Assembly (NCBI GenBank): GCA_002189035.1
Contig: NEEC01000012.1
Location: 2,604,001-2,668,000 of the forward strand
Source: Utricularia gibba
Taxonomy: Eukaryota > Streptophyta > Magnoliopsida > Lamiales > Lentibulariaceae
Direction: 5' to 3'
Length of the DNA: 64,000 bases
Position numbers and translations under genes: made by a program. The notes under the pieces are model-generated. The model was not told the origin of the DNA. It made no database searches and saw only the letters and a program-made list of their open reading frames with translations. Below are positions 45,613-61,300 of this stretch, one piece after another (position 1 is the stretch's first letter; every line of letters starts with the position of its first letter).

Positions 45613-48600
45613 AACCCTCCACACACATATGGAGATTGCGATGTCTTCATTCTTTAAGTTTGCTGCTGTCAGGAACAAGCCAATGGTTAAAATTAGGGAT
45701 TAGGGCAAGAAGAAAACCATCAGATTCCATTTCGAGCAAGAGGAAGAAACCTCAACAACCCTCTTCACTGCACCCAAAAACCCAGAAGAAGAACAATGGG
45801 AAAATATGCACCAGAAGAAGAAGAAGAAGGTTAGGTTTGTGAGATGATGAGAATTCGGTTGCCCACTAAATATAGACTAAGTCACAGCACAGAGACCACA
45901 CTGTTTTTCTTGTGATATTCATTTTTTTTATTGGGGTATTTAATTAAATTATTCACGCAATTTCCGAAGCAAAGTTTTTGAAATCTTCTTTTTCTGGGTC
46001 GTAAAGCGAGGGTTGCTTTTCCCTTCTGAATCCACTTTGTCTTGGAGTGTTTGGACAACATTGATTCCCCTTCTTCTCTCATTTCCACCTTCCTTGTGAA
46101 GAATAATATTCTCCTCTTGTTTGTTTTTGGAGGGTGTGTGCCCTTTACAAAAGGAAAATAACTCTACCACTGATGTCTGATTTTGAACCATGTTTACTTA
46201 GTCTGGTTCTTTCAAATCTTGTCGAAACCTTCTCGTCTATTGGCACAAGGCTCGAAAAGAATGAATCCCACAATTCAAATCCATCTTCTGAAACTGTATC
46301 TTATCCCAAACCTAATTTCGGGTTTACAATGATGATGCAACAACCACTGGTGTCTCTGTCTTCTTCTCTCTTTATCTTCGTTTGCTTGTTGTGATTCGCA
46401 GAAGACCTTTCACAGCATCAAAATTCTCTAGCCCGTCTCACCCCTCAGTAACTTGCACTTTCCACTCTTGAAACATACCCTTATTTGCAATGAGATGAAT
46501 TCATGGAGGGTGTCTGGTATTAGGGCTTCTGCGCATTCATCAGACTTTGTGTGACTGTGATGTTTAGGGTTTAGTTTCAAGGATTTGATTAGGGTTCATG
46601 AGGAATTAATCTAGAAAGATAGAGAGTAGGTTTAGAGAATGCATTAGGTGCGAATCCAGACTTGACAAGTGGAAAGAGATGGGGTGGTGTCTTTTAGCTA
46701 ATAGGAGTGAATCCAGTTCTTTTTTCCTCAGGGCACTGTGCTATTCTCCCAAGTTGCTCAATATCTTACACGTACGTTTCTCTGAATTGCTTCTGTCGCT
46801 TGTACCATCTTTTCTCTCATGCTACAGAAACTGGGTAATATACAAGATCAGTAAAAACAATGGAGAAAACGATGGAATGGGTTTGTGGGGTGCCTCCCTG
46901 ACCCTGAGAGCGATGTGCAGATCCTAAGCTAACTGCATCACAAAAGCCTAAACCACAACAACCCCATCGGGTTACATGAAGGTTGCAGCATTCCCTCTCC
47001 CTTCATTCCATTAACACACACTAAGCTTCTGGTTCTGAGTAACTGAACTTGGATCAGATCTCTCATCTTAGCTGTTGAGGAACCTGCAAATGCCTCACAT
47101 CCACTCTTCTATGTCAATGATTTCGCACTGGAATTGGAATTGAAGATTAACACAAACACACACACACCAGATCTCGTATGCCAATGGTGATGAGCTTCTA
47201 TTACCACCCAAAACGAGGTATCCAGACATGTATCTGCAACCCATTCTCAGGAATCTAGATGACGAAAAGGGAGGGGAAGGGGGTAATCAAGAAACCCTAA
47301 TGAGCAGGAAATGAAGGTGGAGGGAGCCGAATCTTGGGGTGTCAATATTCAGAGAAGCCAGTCCCGGAGGGTTGGCATCAATGACAACTCCACCCACCTT
47401 CATCCGTCGCCATTGCCTAACCACCCTCTTCCTTCCCGATCAGGACGTCTCCTACAACTGCCTCTGGATTCAGCTCTTTTTTTAATCCATCGTCTCTCCA
47501 CCCCAAATCAGACAAATCAAAACCAAAAGGTGGAATAGTACATTTTCTTATTCGTCGGTGTTGTTCTTGCTTTTCAGGGAAGGATCGGATCTGAGATCCG
47601 CCATTTCCAGGGCTTCGTGAAATCCTCCTACGCACCAAGATTTGTACTATCTCCACGTCCAACCCGACACCCGATGTCTTGCTACTGCTGCTGCGTGTGC
47701 TGGGCTTCGTGTCTGTAGCATTGTCCGCACACTTTTCACAGAGAATCATCTCGCTTTTCCCAGCATGACTTCACGCCGTGGTGAGATTTAAATAAATACA
47801 TAAAATTAAATTAAAATTACGAAAAATGTTAGAATAGAAGCCGCCTGTGTTATTTGTCTGAATTTTAAAACGTGTTTGAGGATTCAATTAATAATATGGT
47901 AAAAGTGTAAATAAACTATGGGCCAGATCCTTTTGATCTGGGCCATCTCATTATCCGTACAATATGGGCCAATGGGTGAGAAATCCAAACACAGCAAATA
48001 GCCCAGCCCAATCCGGTTACCGGCTTAACGAACCATGTTCCAACAACGTTAAATATAAATTTTATTCATGTTTATTTATTTAAATTCAATGAGTTACATA
48101 AATGCCACAAGGAAGGATGCCAAAACAACCTCAAATAAATCTAAGATCGGTTATGAATGGAAAAGATGATGAAATTAAGTAGATTGACTACATAAAATTT
48201 ATAAGGGTCTTTTTTTATGCACGACAAATGATATTTGATAGTAATTTCAAAGTTCACCGTGTTTGACCTAAAGTAAATTAAGAATGGATGACCTCATGGA
48301 AATTATACCAAATGTGAGAAAAACGTAAAACCGTAAAAGTACATTATCATAATCTATATTGAAATAAACAATTTATTTAATTTTTTTAAAAAATTTATTT
48401 TCATTAGAAATAGTTATTAAAATTGTTTTCATACCCACTCAACCAAATAAACCAAAAATTATCTCGTAAAAATTAAGATTGATTTAAAAAATTTATTTTC
48501 ATTAGAAATAGTTATTAAAATTTTTTCATACCAACTCAACCAAATAAACCAAAAATCTCGTAAAAATTAAGATTGATTTAATTAACAGTAAACTACATTA

Positions 48601-48754
48601 GGGATTTGACTTTTGGGATGGATTTTTAAGATTAAAAAACTTAATTAAAGGCAATTAATTAACTAGTGATCATGTTTGCAATTGCAATTCCTTGGTGTTT
48701 TTACATCGGGAAAGCACAGGGCATATGTTGAGAGTTGAGACATGGAGCACGGTT
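45613..48754. other. MIR160 upstream region, no supported protein gene
   Basis: Includes the presumed MIR160 promoter. A minus-strand open frame of 110 codons (47749-47417, opening MILCEKCADNATD) has gene-like composition but no family I recognise. 47790-48660 is AT-rich and contains a tandem repeat (listed separately). Confidence 0.45.
48393..48580 (+). repeat. 98-bp tandem repeat, two copies
   Basis: Unit one from about 48393 and unit two from about 48491, both beginning ATTTATTTTCATTAGAAATA and ending GTAAAAATTAAGATTGATTT. They differ by small deletions and a few substitutions. Confidence 0.9.
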
Positions 48755-49710
48755 TCAGGGCAAAATGGATCTGGGGATGATGATGTCGCCGATGTTGTTG
48801 TGCCATGGATCACTCAAATGGGTCGCCAAGTTCTCCAATGGCCCGGTTCCTGGATATGCCGATTGCTGCACTGCGAATCCCACAACTGCCAGCAGCGCAA
48901 GACGACCTGCCGGAAAAGATGGGGGGGGGGGGGTTCGGTCACCAGGATCCAATGTATGATGCTGTGATGTGAAGGAAGCGAAGCGTACCGTTCTTGATCT
49001 CCTTCACTTTGTACTCTTGGAGCTTTTGGGGGTCCTTGGAGAAGCCCAAGGGGTCGAAAGCTCCACCGGGGTACTTCTTCTTTTCTGTATCTTTCTCGAT
49101 GCTTCTCTGATGCTCAACGAAGGCGATGGCTAGGAACTCGATGACTAAAATGGTGGGGAGAGTGCCCCACGGAACAGGGTTGCCCAGGTAAGTGGCCTGC
49201 CCGCCGGGAACTGCTGCCCATTCCTGGGCCTTGACCCAGTTGCCCAATCCCAAAGCTTCGGGCAACAAGATTCCAGGCTGCGAAAGGGGATGATTCAGCC
49301 CTAGAATTTGAAATTGAAATTGCTGAGGGTGGGGATTCGGAAGGCACTTACGACGGCAAGCATTGCCCATCGGCAATGAATCAGCTCCGATTCCTTGTAT
49401 CTCTCTAGGTTTTCAGGGACTTCTCCGAAACCGAGTGGATCGAAACCGAAATCTCTGAAGTAACGCAAATTAGACCTTTAACTACACCCGAAAACGATGA
49501 AAAGAAGAGAATAACTGTGATCTACCCGGGAGCAGAGCCGTCGAGGTAGGGAGGGCGATCAGATCCAGGAAACCACTCCGCGGACATGACGAATCGCGAT
49601 GAGTTGCATGTGACGCCGAAGGATTTCGCTGTGGCATATTTGGACTTGGCGGAGAGGAAGGAGGGGCACACGGCGCCGACGCCGCAACTTATCAACGCGT
49701 TGGTGGCCAT
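48755..49710 (-). CDS. LHCA1: photosystem I light-harvesting protein Lhca1
   Basis: Four exons: 49710-49526, 49454-49352, 49277-48989, 48906-48755; 242 residues, matching Lhca1. A chloroplast transit peptide of about 40 residues opens with [12 protein letters not shown]. Mature motifs: [18 protein letters not shown], then helix 1 with the chlorophyll-binding [29 protein letters not shown], and helix 3 [19 protein letters not shown]. It ends [17 protein letters not shown] plus a short non-standard tail. Binds chlorophyll a/b in the thylakoid and forms the LHCI belt with Lhca4. The third intron (82 bases) contains a run of 13 C in the mRNA sense just above its acceptor. The promoter has two CCAAT boxes and a G-box. 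Intact. Confidence 0.97.
48921..48933 (-). repeat. mononucleotide run G13 (C13 in LHCA1 sense)
   Basis: Thirteen consecutive G on the plus strand in the last LHCA1 intron, 14 bases from the acceptor, within the polypyrimidine tract. The length is prone to sequencing error. Confidence 0.9.
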
Positions 49711-49827
49711 GATCTCCTTCAGATCGATCGGAAAAAAAACAGACAACTCTAGTGGTTGAAGAAACAGAGGAGCGAGTGAATTTGTAGACAGGCGCCAAGA
49801 TATTTGCAAATCCCATTCTTTTACTCT

Positions 49828-49871
49828 ATTGGTCCATGATTTTGGCCCCTTTCTTCTTATTGGTCCACGTG
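49828..49871 (-). promoter_or_regulatory. LHCA1 proximal promoter motifs (two CCAAT boxes, G-box)
   Basis: CCAAT in minus sense at 49832-49828 and again at 49863-49859, both within GGACCAAT, followed upstream by a palindromic G-box CACGTG at 49866-49871. They lie 118-161 bases above the start codon. G-box plus CCAAT is typical of light-regulated photosynthesis promoters; activity is inferred. Confidence 0.55.
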
Positions 49872-50139
49872 TATGCACGCTATCCAATCCTATGGCTCAG
49901 ATTCAAGATCACTCCATCCGCTTCTCACTCCCTTCTGTACAGTCAGAATGGTTCGTCAATAATTTTTATTTTTAAATATATATTTACATATATTTTTAAT
50001 AACGAATATTTATTTTAAAGAAATATTTTTTAATCTAATACAATTAATTAAAAAATTAAAAGTTTTTTTAAAGAAAATTGTAAAGTTTCAATTTTAAAAG
50101 AATGAAGAACATGAAGGGCGTCATCCAAAGGGAAGGAGA

Positions 50140-52821
50140 CTATGGTCTCTGATCTCGGGAAGTTCTGAAGGAGATGCTGTCGATGCTGATCTCCGTTTGG
50201 CGGGGCGGATCCGACCCGTTATGCTCCGGCGAGTCTTCCACTTCCATTCGGATCTCCCTGTTGTTGCTCCACTGGAACCCGCCGTGGCTCGGAGAAGTTG
50301 ATGCCCCCTCGCCATAAGCTATGTATCCGCCGTCAGCGCTGTTCTCATGGTAGCCCTTGTGTGGCCTTGCAGCAGATACGCCGGCGACATTCTCGCGTCG
50401 AGCGGCGAGGCGGGGCGGCTGGAAAACGGCGTGGCGCTAGTGGATGCGTTCCCATGCTTCGTCTGCTTCTTAGCTGCCTTGTGCCAACTCCTCAGAGCAG
50501 TTGCGACGCCGTCTCCGAATATTGTCGGCTTCAGGTTCGATCCCATCTGATGATTCGCGTTTACAGAAAGTTCAGATACAGGATACTGTCTTGTTCTATA
50601 GGAGAAGCTTTTGAAAGCAGGTTTGGGGAAGATACCTGAGTGACTAAAGCGTAGAGAGGGAGGGTGACATAGCTGCACAGAACTTGAATCACGACGCTGC
50701 AAAATGAAGCACAGTTTGAGTTTCAGTTTCATGGAGAATGTGTCGAGCTCTGTTACAGAGAACTTACCCCATTGTGATCCGGATGACTATGTCTGCAACG
50801 TTTTCGTGATAGCAGGATGGGAAGCGGTACTCGTACTGCAACAGAAGAGTGGAATCCATCAATGGAGATGTCCACAGGATGGAGCTTTTTCATTACAGAA
50901 ACTTACCACACTCCAAGCTAGGAAAGCGAGTTGGAAGGCGTTCTGGAAGAGAACTAAGTGAATCAAGAAGAGCATGAGCTTGGGGCGGTTGAACCAGAAG
51001 AGATCATCTCCAGGCTGAACAACTGGAGTTCCCTTGATCACAGCGCCACTCTCAAGGATTCTTGTTCCCATTTTCGTTATGTTGACTTGCAGCTTTGTGC
51101 CCACCAACAGAAGTATCTGCAGGTTTATTGAAAGAAAATCAGATTCAGCATTCTCATCTTGCAGATCTGGTGAAGAAAATGCAACAGTCTAGTGTACTCA
51201 CAATCAAGGGAATGAAGGGCAACCAGTACTCTGAATACCACCCTGTTCCACAAACAAAAGCAGATTAAGAAGGATTGCAGCAGCAGCGGTTTTTGGATGA
51301 GGGATTTGCAGAACTTTGAAGTAACTCACCATGGGTGTTGGTGAGGAGGAACAGGAGCGCAGATGCCCATAATGCAGGGCTGGAAGCAAACCCATTTTGA
51401 ATTAGGAACAGACAGTTATAGGAACGAAGAAGACAACAGACAGAAGAGAATCGAAGAAGAAACCTTATTCCGACAATGGTTTTGAAATCTTCTTCTAATG
51501 ATTTGCCGATATACTTGTGAAAATCGAAGGAAGCTTGACTGTGAGGAGGTAGATGCGCCTGAAGAACATTGTATCGTGATCATCTGTTGGTAAAACGCAA
51601 AGGGAATTACATTGTTAACGCCGGAACCCTAATCGATCGCTTACAGTGATGAACCCATGTCTGAGAGTGAGGTAATCTACTTTCGCAACCGATGTGAAGA
51701 ATTGCCTGAAGAACGAAACCTGTTGAAGCAAAGTTTCGAATTTCTGAGAATCTGAAAGAGGGCACCCATTATTATCACCGGCAACAGAAAAAGAAAAGAC
51801 TTACGATCCATAGAATCACTCGTGATTTGCTCCATGAGTGCAGGTGTCTCCGCCCAAATGAAGTATCTCTCGCGAATCTGAATCTCTCTGGGTCTTCAAG
51901 AATTCAAAAGAATTAGCAACTGGGTATGATTTAGTTGCAGAAAAGCTGGTAACTTTGCGGAAAATACTACTCACCATTAAGGTACTGGTACTCAACTGTC
52001 TTTGTTTCGTCTTCCCAAGATCGCCATCTCCTTATCTGAATACAGAAACATCGTTAAAAAACTTCTCAAAATCTCAGAAACAAAACAGAGCAAGATGATG
52101 AAATGGAGATAAGATCGCAATTAACATACCTTCATCCTTCCCAAGCCGTAAGTAAGAACACAGTAAGCGATATGAGCGATAGCCAACATGAAGATGAAGA
52201 TATGAAACTGGTGTATTCCATATGCAGAAACTAACTGCTCCAATCCCTGAAAAAAGTTGAGCAAAAACCCAGTTAGCATCAAGCTCCAAAAATGCGATCT
52301 TTATTACTTCGTTTACTCACCCTTGCCAGACAAGGATCCTCGTACTCGCTGTCATGGTTTTCTTCGTCTATCCTACAGGGATGCCAAGAATGCGCAACGC
52401 GTCTTTCCACACAAAGCCCAGATAAGGGCTCTTGCGCCACGGTCAACAGAAACGAGATGCATCCCATAAGCATAAGCTCTGCACACACGATCAGTTCAGA
52501 TTAAGCATAATTAGAGAAAGATTAGAGGCTAGATAAGATCGATTTCTCAAAACTCACCCATCGTGATCTTCTGCAGAGCCTCATATAGAGATACCTTCTT
52601 CTTTTTCTTCAACCACTGCAAAAATGGAGCAAGCGAACTCATTAGTGACGACTGATGACACAGAAAATGGCGGTTTCAGATCACAGATTTTAAAGAAACC
52701 CAAGTACCGATCCCAGGTGATGAAAGAGCTGCTCGATGGCAATAGATATCACGACCAAAACAAGACAAACGGACGCGACGGCCCATGTGGGAGTTCTTTC
52801 CAACGATCTCTCCGACGGCAT
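50140..52821 (-). CDS. MLO: MLO family seven-transmembrane protein, with a -1 frameshift near the C-terminus
   Basis: Fourteen exons: 52821-52708, 52615-52558, 52478-52321, 52246-52130, 52035-51975, 51893-51805, 51719-51645, 51558-51464, 51379-51330, 51242-51202, 51116-50907, 50835-50768, 50696-50636, 50546-50140. Classic MLO structure: [18 protein letters not shown] opens helix 1, RHGFIT and EDFKTIVGI mid-protein, then [20 protein letters not shown] and [16 protein letters not shown]. The calmodulin-binding tail is [21 protein letters not shown] proteins are plasma-membrane calcium channels or regulators; some confer powdery-mildew susceptibility. In the last exon the frame after SPAYLLQG ends early at 50319, while the next frame continues [18 protein letters not shown] to a natural MLO-like tail and stop at 50140. 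One base is therefore missing around 50350-50390. Mended length would be 534. Only the distal tail is affected. Confidence 0.93.
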
Positions 52822-54135
52822 CGGGTTTTTTCTGATTCGCAGAAACGATCTGTCAACAAAAATTTCTGGGTGTTTGAGGCTATTGAACCAGATTCGAAGA
52901 CTTGGAGACTCGTGGGGAAGTATGCATCCATATATAGATCAGGGAGACAGAAGAGTCCAACTCAAAAGTTCAACATCTGAAGAATCAGTAAAGCGCTCCT
53001 GCTTCTCACGGCAGACGGGGTCAGGTCAAGAACAATCGAACATGAAACCACGTCACCCCAAGCCGCCTTCACACGGTTGACAACGCCACGCACCGCAGCC
53101 AAGACCGAAGAAGTATTCCTAGACACATAAAAACGGTAATGCTCTGTAAAAAAATAAATAGAATGTTTATCTTTTTCCAATGGCAATATTCAGATAAATA
53201 GAATGAAATATTATTGATATATAATTAATTTTATTAATTAATTTCTTAAATAGAATAATAAAAAAACATGGAAATGAACCTTTTTTTACCGTTCTAAAAT
53301 ATCTGACTCCACACGTGTCGTTCATACAGCAAAAGCGTGTGGTTTTTCGTCGTCAAATTTGACTAAATGATTAGCACACAGTCATGCCTTGTTTGAATTT
53401 CCCCATTATTTACCGTTTACTCTTTCTATTTACAAATCAAATAAAATAGATTTTCACTGTTTAAAATTAAATAAAATCAAATCTCCATAAAATTAGTTTC
53501 TGTAATTTCAATAAAAAATTATTCATTATTTTTCAAAATAGTAAAACTGAATTTCATAATCAAATCTTAATTTTTATTTCAAATTAAGGTAAAATTTAGA
53601 ATACAAAATTAGAATTTAATTAGAACAATCAATTTTATTATTTTGGGAAAGAGTTGAGATGTTTATTACCAATTTAATTTGAAGACCAATTTTTCATATA
53701 ATAAAATAATGAGAACTAAATATACTCATTTTTTAAATAATATCATTTATATTCATTATATAGTGACATTGGTAATTAGGTTTATGTAATAAATACGTCA
53801 AATTTTCGAGACTAAATATATTTAATATATTAAATAATGAGTATCAATTATATCAATAAAAAATAAATATTTCAATTTCATAAAATATTAGTGATATTTA
53901 ATTAATTGAAAATTTTAAAAATATCCTTTAGAATTGATAGATAGATGAGTAACGCTGACGTGTCGCCACTCCGAAAATATTTTAATATTTGGAGATAAAA
54001 TGTTATAATTAATTAATTAAGATTTTTTATTGGATTATAATTAATAATTTGGTAGGTAGCAGTCTAGCACTAGAAGGAAATGAGCATTATTAATAAATAA
54101 TAATAATAATAATAATATACGGCGGCGCCTTGGGC
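52822..54135. other. AT-rich spacer between MLO promoter and SCPL 3' end
   Basis: The MLO promoter probably lies in 52822-53150. From 53200 to 54120 the sequence is strongly AT-rich, ending in an (AAT)n microsatellite near 54093-54117. No gene seen. Confidence 0.5.
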
Positions 54136-57418
<3,283 letters not shown>

Positions 57419-58114
57419 ATGGTTGTAGCTTTGGGTCCGGGGAAGTTCTACGGAACCAGCCTTCCGCGGCCGCGGTTCTACGGCGATGTTAAATTCAACG
57501 ATCAGAGAGTGGATCCGCCGCCGCCGGTTATGGATCCGCTCATGGCTTGGGCTCGCGAGGCTCACTGGTCGATGGGAGGGCTCAGACTGGAGCGGTACCG
57601 TCTACAGGGGAAGATCGAGGGGAAAATAGAGAATCTCGTGAAGCAGAAGGAGAAGGCGAGGAGTTTCGGGAAGAAGTCGCCGAAGGTCTCTGATGCGTCT
57701 CCATGGGAGGAAGATGAAGCGATGCTGGATTCTCCGTCGCCGCCGCCCGCTCCGCTGGCGATCAAGAGGCGTAGAGTCGTCGGATTGGCCGATGAGGCAA
57801 AGGAGACTAGGGTTAGGCGCGTGGCGAGGAAACTGGGTGGTGAATTCGAGCGAGTTGCTGAAGAAAACGGGATGGGATCCGCAAATGGCGTCGCTGCCAA
57901 CAAGAATTCCGACTCCAACGAGACACAAGCTAAGAAAAGCAAGCGAAGGCTGATGAAGGGAGGGAAGACGGTGGGCGCTGCGATGGTCGGCGCCGCCACC
58001 AGAATCAGAAGTTCACCGAGGAACGGCGGTAGGAAGGCGGGGGCAGCAGTGTTGAGCGCTGCCTTGGCAATCAGAAGCTCACCGAGACTGGCCAGGCGCC
58101 TTGCTGTAGCGTAG
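57419..58114 (+). CDS. conserved plant nuclear-type protein of unknown function
   Basis: Single exon of 231 residues. The N-terminus MVVALGPGKFYGTSLPRPRF followed by DVKFNDQRVDPPPPVMDPL and AREAHWSMGGLRLERYRLQG is a block I recognise as conserved among otherwise uncharacterised land-plant proteins. It has no named domain that I know. The remainder is low-complexity and highly basic: KRRRVVGLADEAKETRVRRV, KKSKRRLMKGGK, and two similar Ala/Arg/Ser units (AAMVGAATRIRSSPR and AAVLSAALAIRSSPR). Composition suggests a nuclear or nucleolar, nucleic-acid-associated protein. It is convergent with the Noc2-like gene, 258 bases apart. Confidence 0.82.
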   Translation: MVVALGPGKFYGTSLPRPRFYGDVKFNDQRVDPPPPVMDPLMAWAREAHWSMGGLRLERYRLQGKIEGKIENLVKQKEKARSFGKKSPKVSDASPWEEDEAMLDSPSPPPAPLAIKRRRVVGLADEAKETRVRRVARKLGGEFERVAEENGMGSANGVAANKNSDSNETQAKKSKRRLMKGGKTVGAAMVGAATRIRSSPRNGGRKAGAAVLSAALAIRSSPRLARRLAVA

Positions 58115-58372
58115 AGTGATGAGCACCAACTTCGAATCTAGCACCTCAACTTGGAGCATACATTGGTTAGGGTTTTTAATTTCAACATTCCCCAAAACTG
58201 ACAATTATATTTGTCACATGGAATCACATGTGAACTCGAATCTCTGACTGTTTATACATCCATTTTGCTAGTTGCCTTAACAGAGGAAAAGCATAATGAA
58301 ATATGAAGGCAAACGAACCTGTTCAAGTTCAAAAAATTAACTCCATGCGCATCCGGGTGGGCAAAATGAGTT

Positions 58373-61300
58373 TCATGAGGAAACTGGGCTGAGGATGCTT
58401 TTGCAGTATTGCAGGAATGGAGTGTTGAGACTGGGCTTCTCAAGCTGTACAGGGAGAATGAATTAAACCATAAACTGAGTGAAGATGCCAACAGAAGCTA
58501 GAGCTAGAAGATGCAAACCTGAAGAAAAGAGTCCACCGATTGATGGTCATGTGGAGAGAACGAAACTTCATCTCTTTTCCTCTGTATAAAGCTTGTGTTC
58601 TGCTCAACCTGCACAGAAAAAAGCGATGAGTGGGGTAGATGATCGGATCCGGTGTGTTGAAGGAAAGGTTGGTACCTGATCAATCTGACGCTTGAGCATT
58701 CGCCGTAGGCTTTCTGTAGTCGTGATTTCGTAGGTCTTTTTCAAACGGATTAGTGGAAGAGCAGCTAGGTCAGGGAAGGAAATGTGGCAGCTCCATTGAG
58801 AGAAGTGAGCACATAGCTGCTCAATAGCTGAGCTAAAGCAACGTTCTTGGAAAGTTTTTGTTTTCAAGTAATGTTTAGGCAACTGCACAGATCAGTTCAT
58901 CAGTCACATAATCAAAAGACTTGATGCATGTTTTGAGCATAAAGTATATGGATTCTAACCTTCAAAACAGACGACATATTGATGGCATTTTGAGCCTTTC
59001 TTCCCTCCTTTGCAAACTTGTATTCGAAGATATCAAGCACTATTGAGATGACAGGAATAAAATTTCCACTGGATCTGGAGAGATAATTGAGCCATTCCAC
59101 GCATTTTAGCCTCAGAGGGACGTATCTGGGTCCCGGAAACAAACGGGCTATGCCATTAATTATTTGAATGGCCAAAAACAACAATTGCTGAATATCATAA
59201 TCAGCAGTGTTTTCTCCTACAAATCTAACACAGATGTCGAGACAGTTGACGTATTCCCAACTGCAAATCTTTCTGAAAGCTTCCTGTTCAGAAGAATAAT
59301 ATAGAAATACGTTGGTGAAAAAAATAAACAGGCTTGTCGGCCCCCAAAAATTGGGTAGATCTTAATACGGCAAAAACATTGCAAAGAAAAAAGATTACAA
59401 GCATTCAAATCGTGTGAAATACCTTCTTCTTTGTCACCTCTCCCCAAACCAATAGCTTTGCAAGTTGATTCATAGAAGCTAAAGCCTTAAGCGAGAAAGT
59501 TTCCACATCTACAGAACAGAGCTGGACCAAGTGATCTCTCATACACAACATCTGCGTTAAGTCTATGGTTTCTGCTACTCTGAACCGCGAAATGAATGCC
59601 GAAAACGTTTTTGAAATGCAGATATCAGGGTTTATGGAGCCAAAAACAGCAACAAGGTCCCTTATAATAAAAAAGGAAGCTGAAGACAACATACTATCTC
59701 CAGTTGCCCACAAATGCACAATCACCTGTTTCAAATATGGATCAGGATATGAAAGTTGTAAAATGGCACTCAAATTAAACACCAATGACATCTAAGTGCA
59801 TGTGAATTATCAGTGGATAAAATATGATTTTAAAATACAAGTTAAGGTTAAGTGAAAGTAAGGTACTACCAAATGATGATAATAATCCAAAGAACAAGCC
59901 CATTGACGAAGACAAAAAGACAAGACGGTTTTTAGGCCTGGGCTCTCTGTTTATTTTGTATGAAAGGTTAAATCACGATATTACCTTAACAAGTGGTGGA
60001 ATCTGCGACGGAAATGCTGCAAAGAACACTAGAGAAGCTCTGATCCTTGTTGCAATAAAGGCCAAAATGTCTGTATCAGTAACCTGATTCAAAAGAAATA
60101 GTGTACTTCTCACAAAAGACTTGACGAACGGCCTCAAAGTTTTCCACATCGAATTTCTGTTCAATTCTAGCAATGCTTCTTTTCCGCTTTTTGATGATGA
60201 TAGTTTCAAGAGATGTTTGAACAAATCCGCTCCACTAGATAGTGTAAGAATAATAATGCTATTAAAGGTCTCGCTGTTCTCAACCCTATACACCATGGCT
60301 TCAGTTCCATAATGGCAGGCTGCACGATAAGCATTGAGTAGGCTGGCAAGGACAGTAACGTTATTATCCTCCTTTGCCTTACGAAACCATGCATTAAAGA
60401 TCTCATCTGTCAAAAACCTTCCTTTGGCCTTGGAATGAATAAATTCACCTTGATCTCCTTCATCACCGGACTCATCTTCATCTGAGTACTATTCATAGAG
60501 ACAATGAGAAATTTACACAATCCGCACACTCTAATTTTGTTAAACTTATAACAACTTAAGGGAAAATGAATTCTGGTTAAGACATAGAAATGTCACCCAC
60601 ATATGTCAAAAAATTTCAATAAACAGAGCACGTTCACTCCAAATTCCAGAGAAAACCAGGAAAAAGAAATGAGAGAAAATATAACCTTCGCCTCCATTTT
60701 GAAATGTCTCATCCACAACATCCAACTTCTCCAAAAGCTTACTGAAGCTAGGGTCCTGAGATGTAGAAGGCGCTCAAGAGATAGCACAAAGTAAGTGCAG
60801 TTTATTTCTGTTCTCACTAAAGAGGAAGTTACCTTCTTTCTCAGTTTTTCCAATTTCTGCTTCTGCTTCGCAAGTTTGGCATGAATTTTCTGATTTTTAG
60901 AGGAAGAAAAGCTCCCTGCAGTTTCATCAGCACAAAAAATTAACCTCTAAATGAAAGCTGAAGAAACTATAGAAAAAACGAGCAAAGCACAAAGCCACCT
61001 TCATTAGTTCTTGCCGCTTCATTTTCTTCAAAATCTGGAGAGCTCGAGTCCTGAATGATTTTATTATCATGAAAAGAAAAAGCGCCACGGATAGGGGAGC
61101 AGCAAAGAAAATAAATTCTGAACCTCAGATAGGTATCCATCGCTCTCTGATAACTCTGCATCCTCATGCAACTCAGTTCCAACAAACACATTCTCCAGAG
61201 AAATGCCGTGAATGCTCTCAAAATTAGTGCTCCTGTGCATAGCATAAAACACACTCACTGAAGACCGTACAGGCATATGCAATTACCTTCCATCGGAAAA

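Noticed and set aside
57562-57999. 145-codon minus-strand frame inside the 57419-58114 gene
   Set aside because: Antisense shadow of a GC-rich, Arg/Ala-rich coding region that has a conserved N-terminus on the plus strand.
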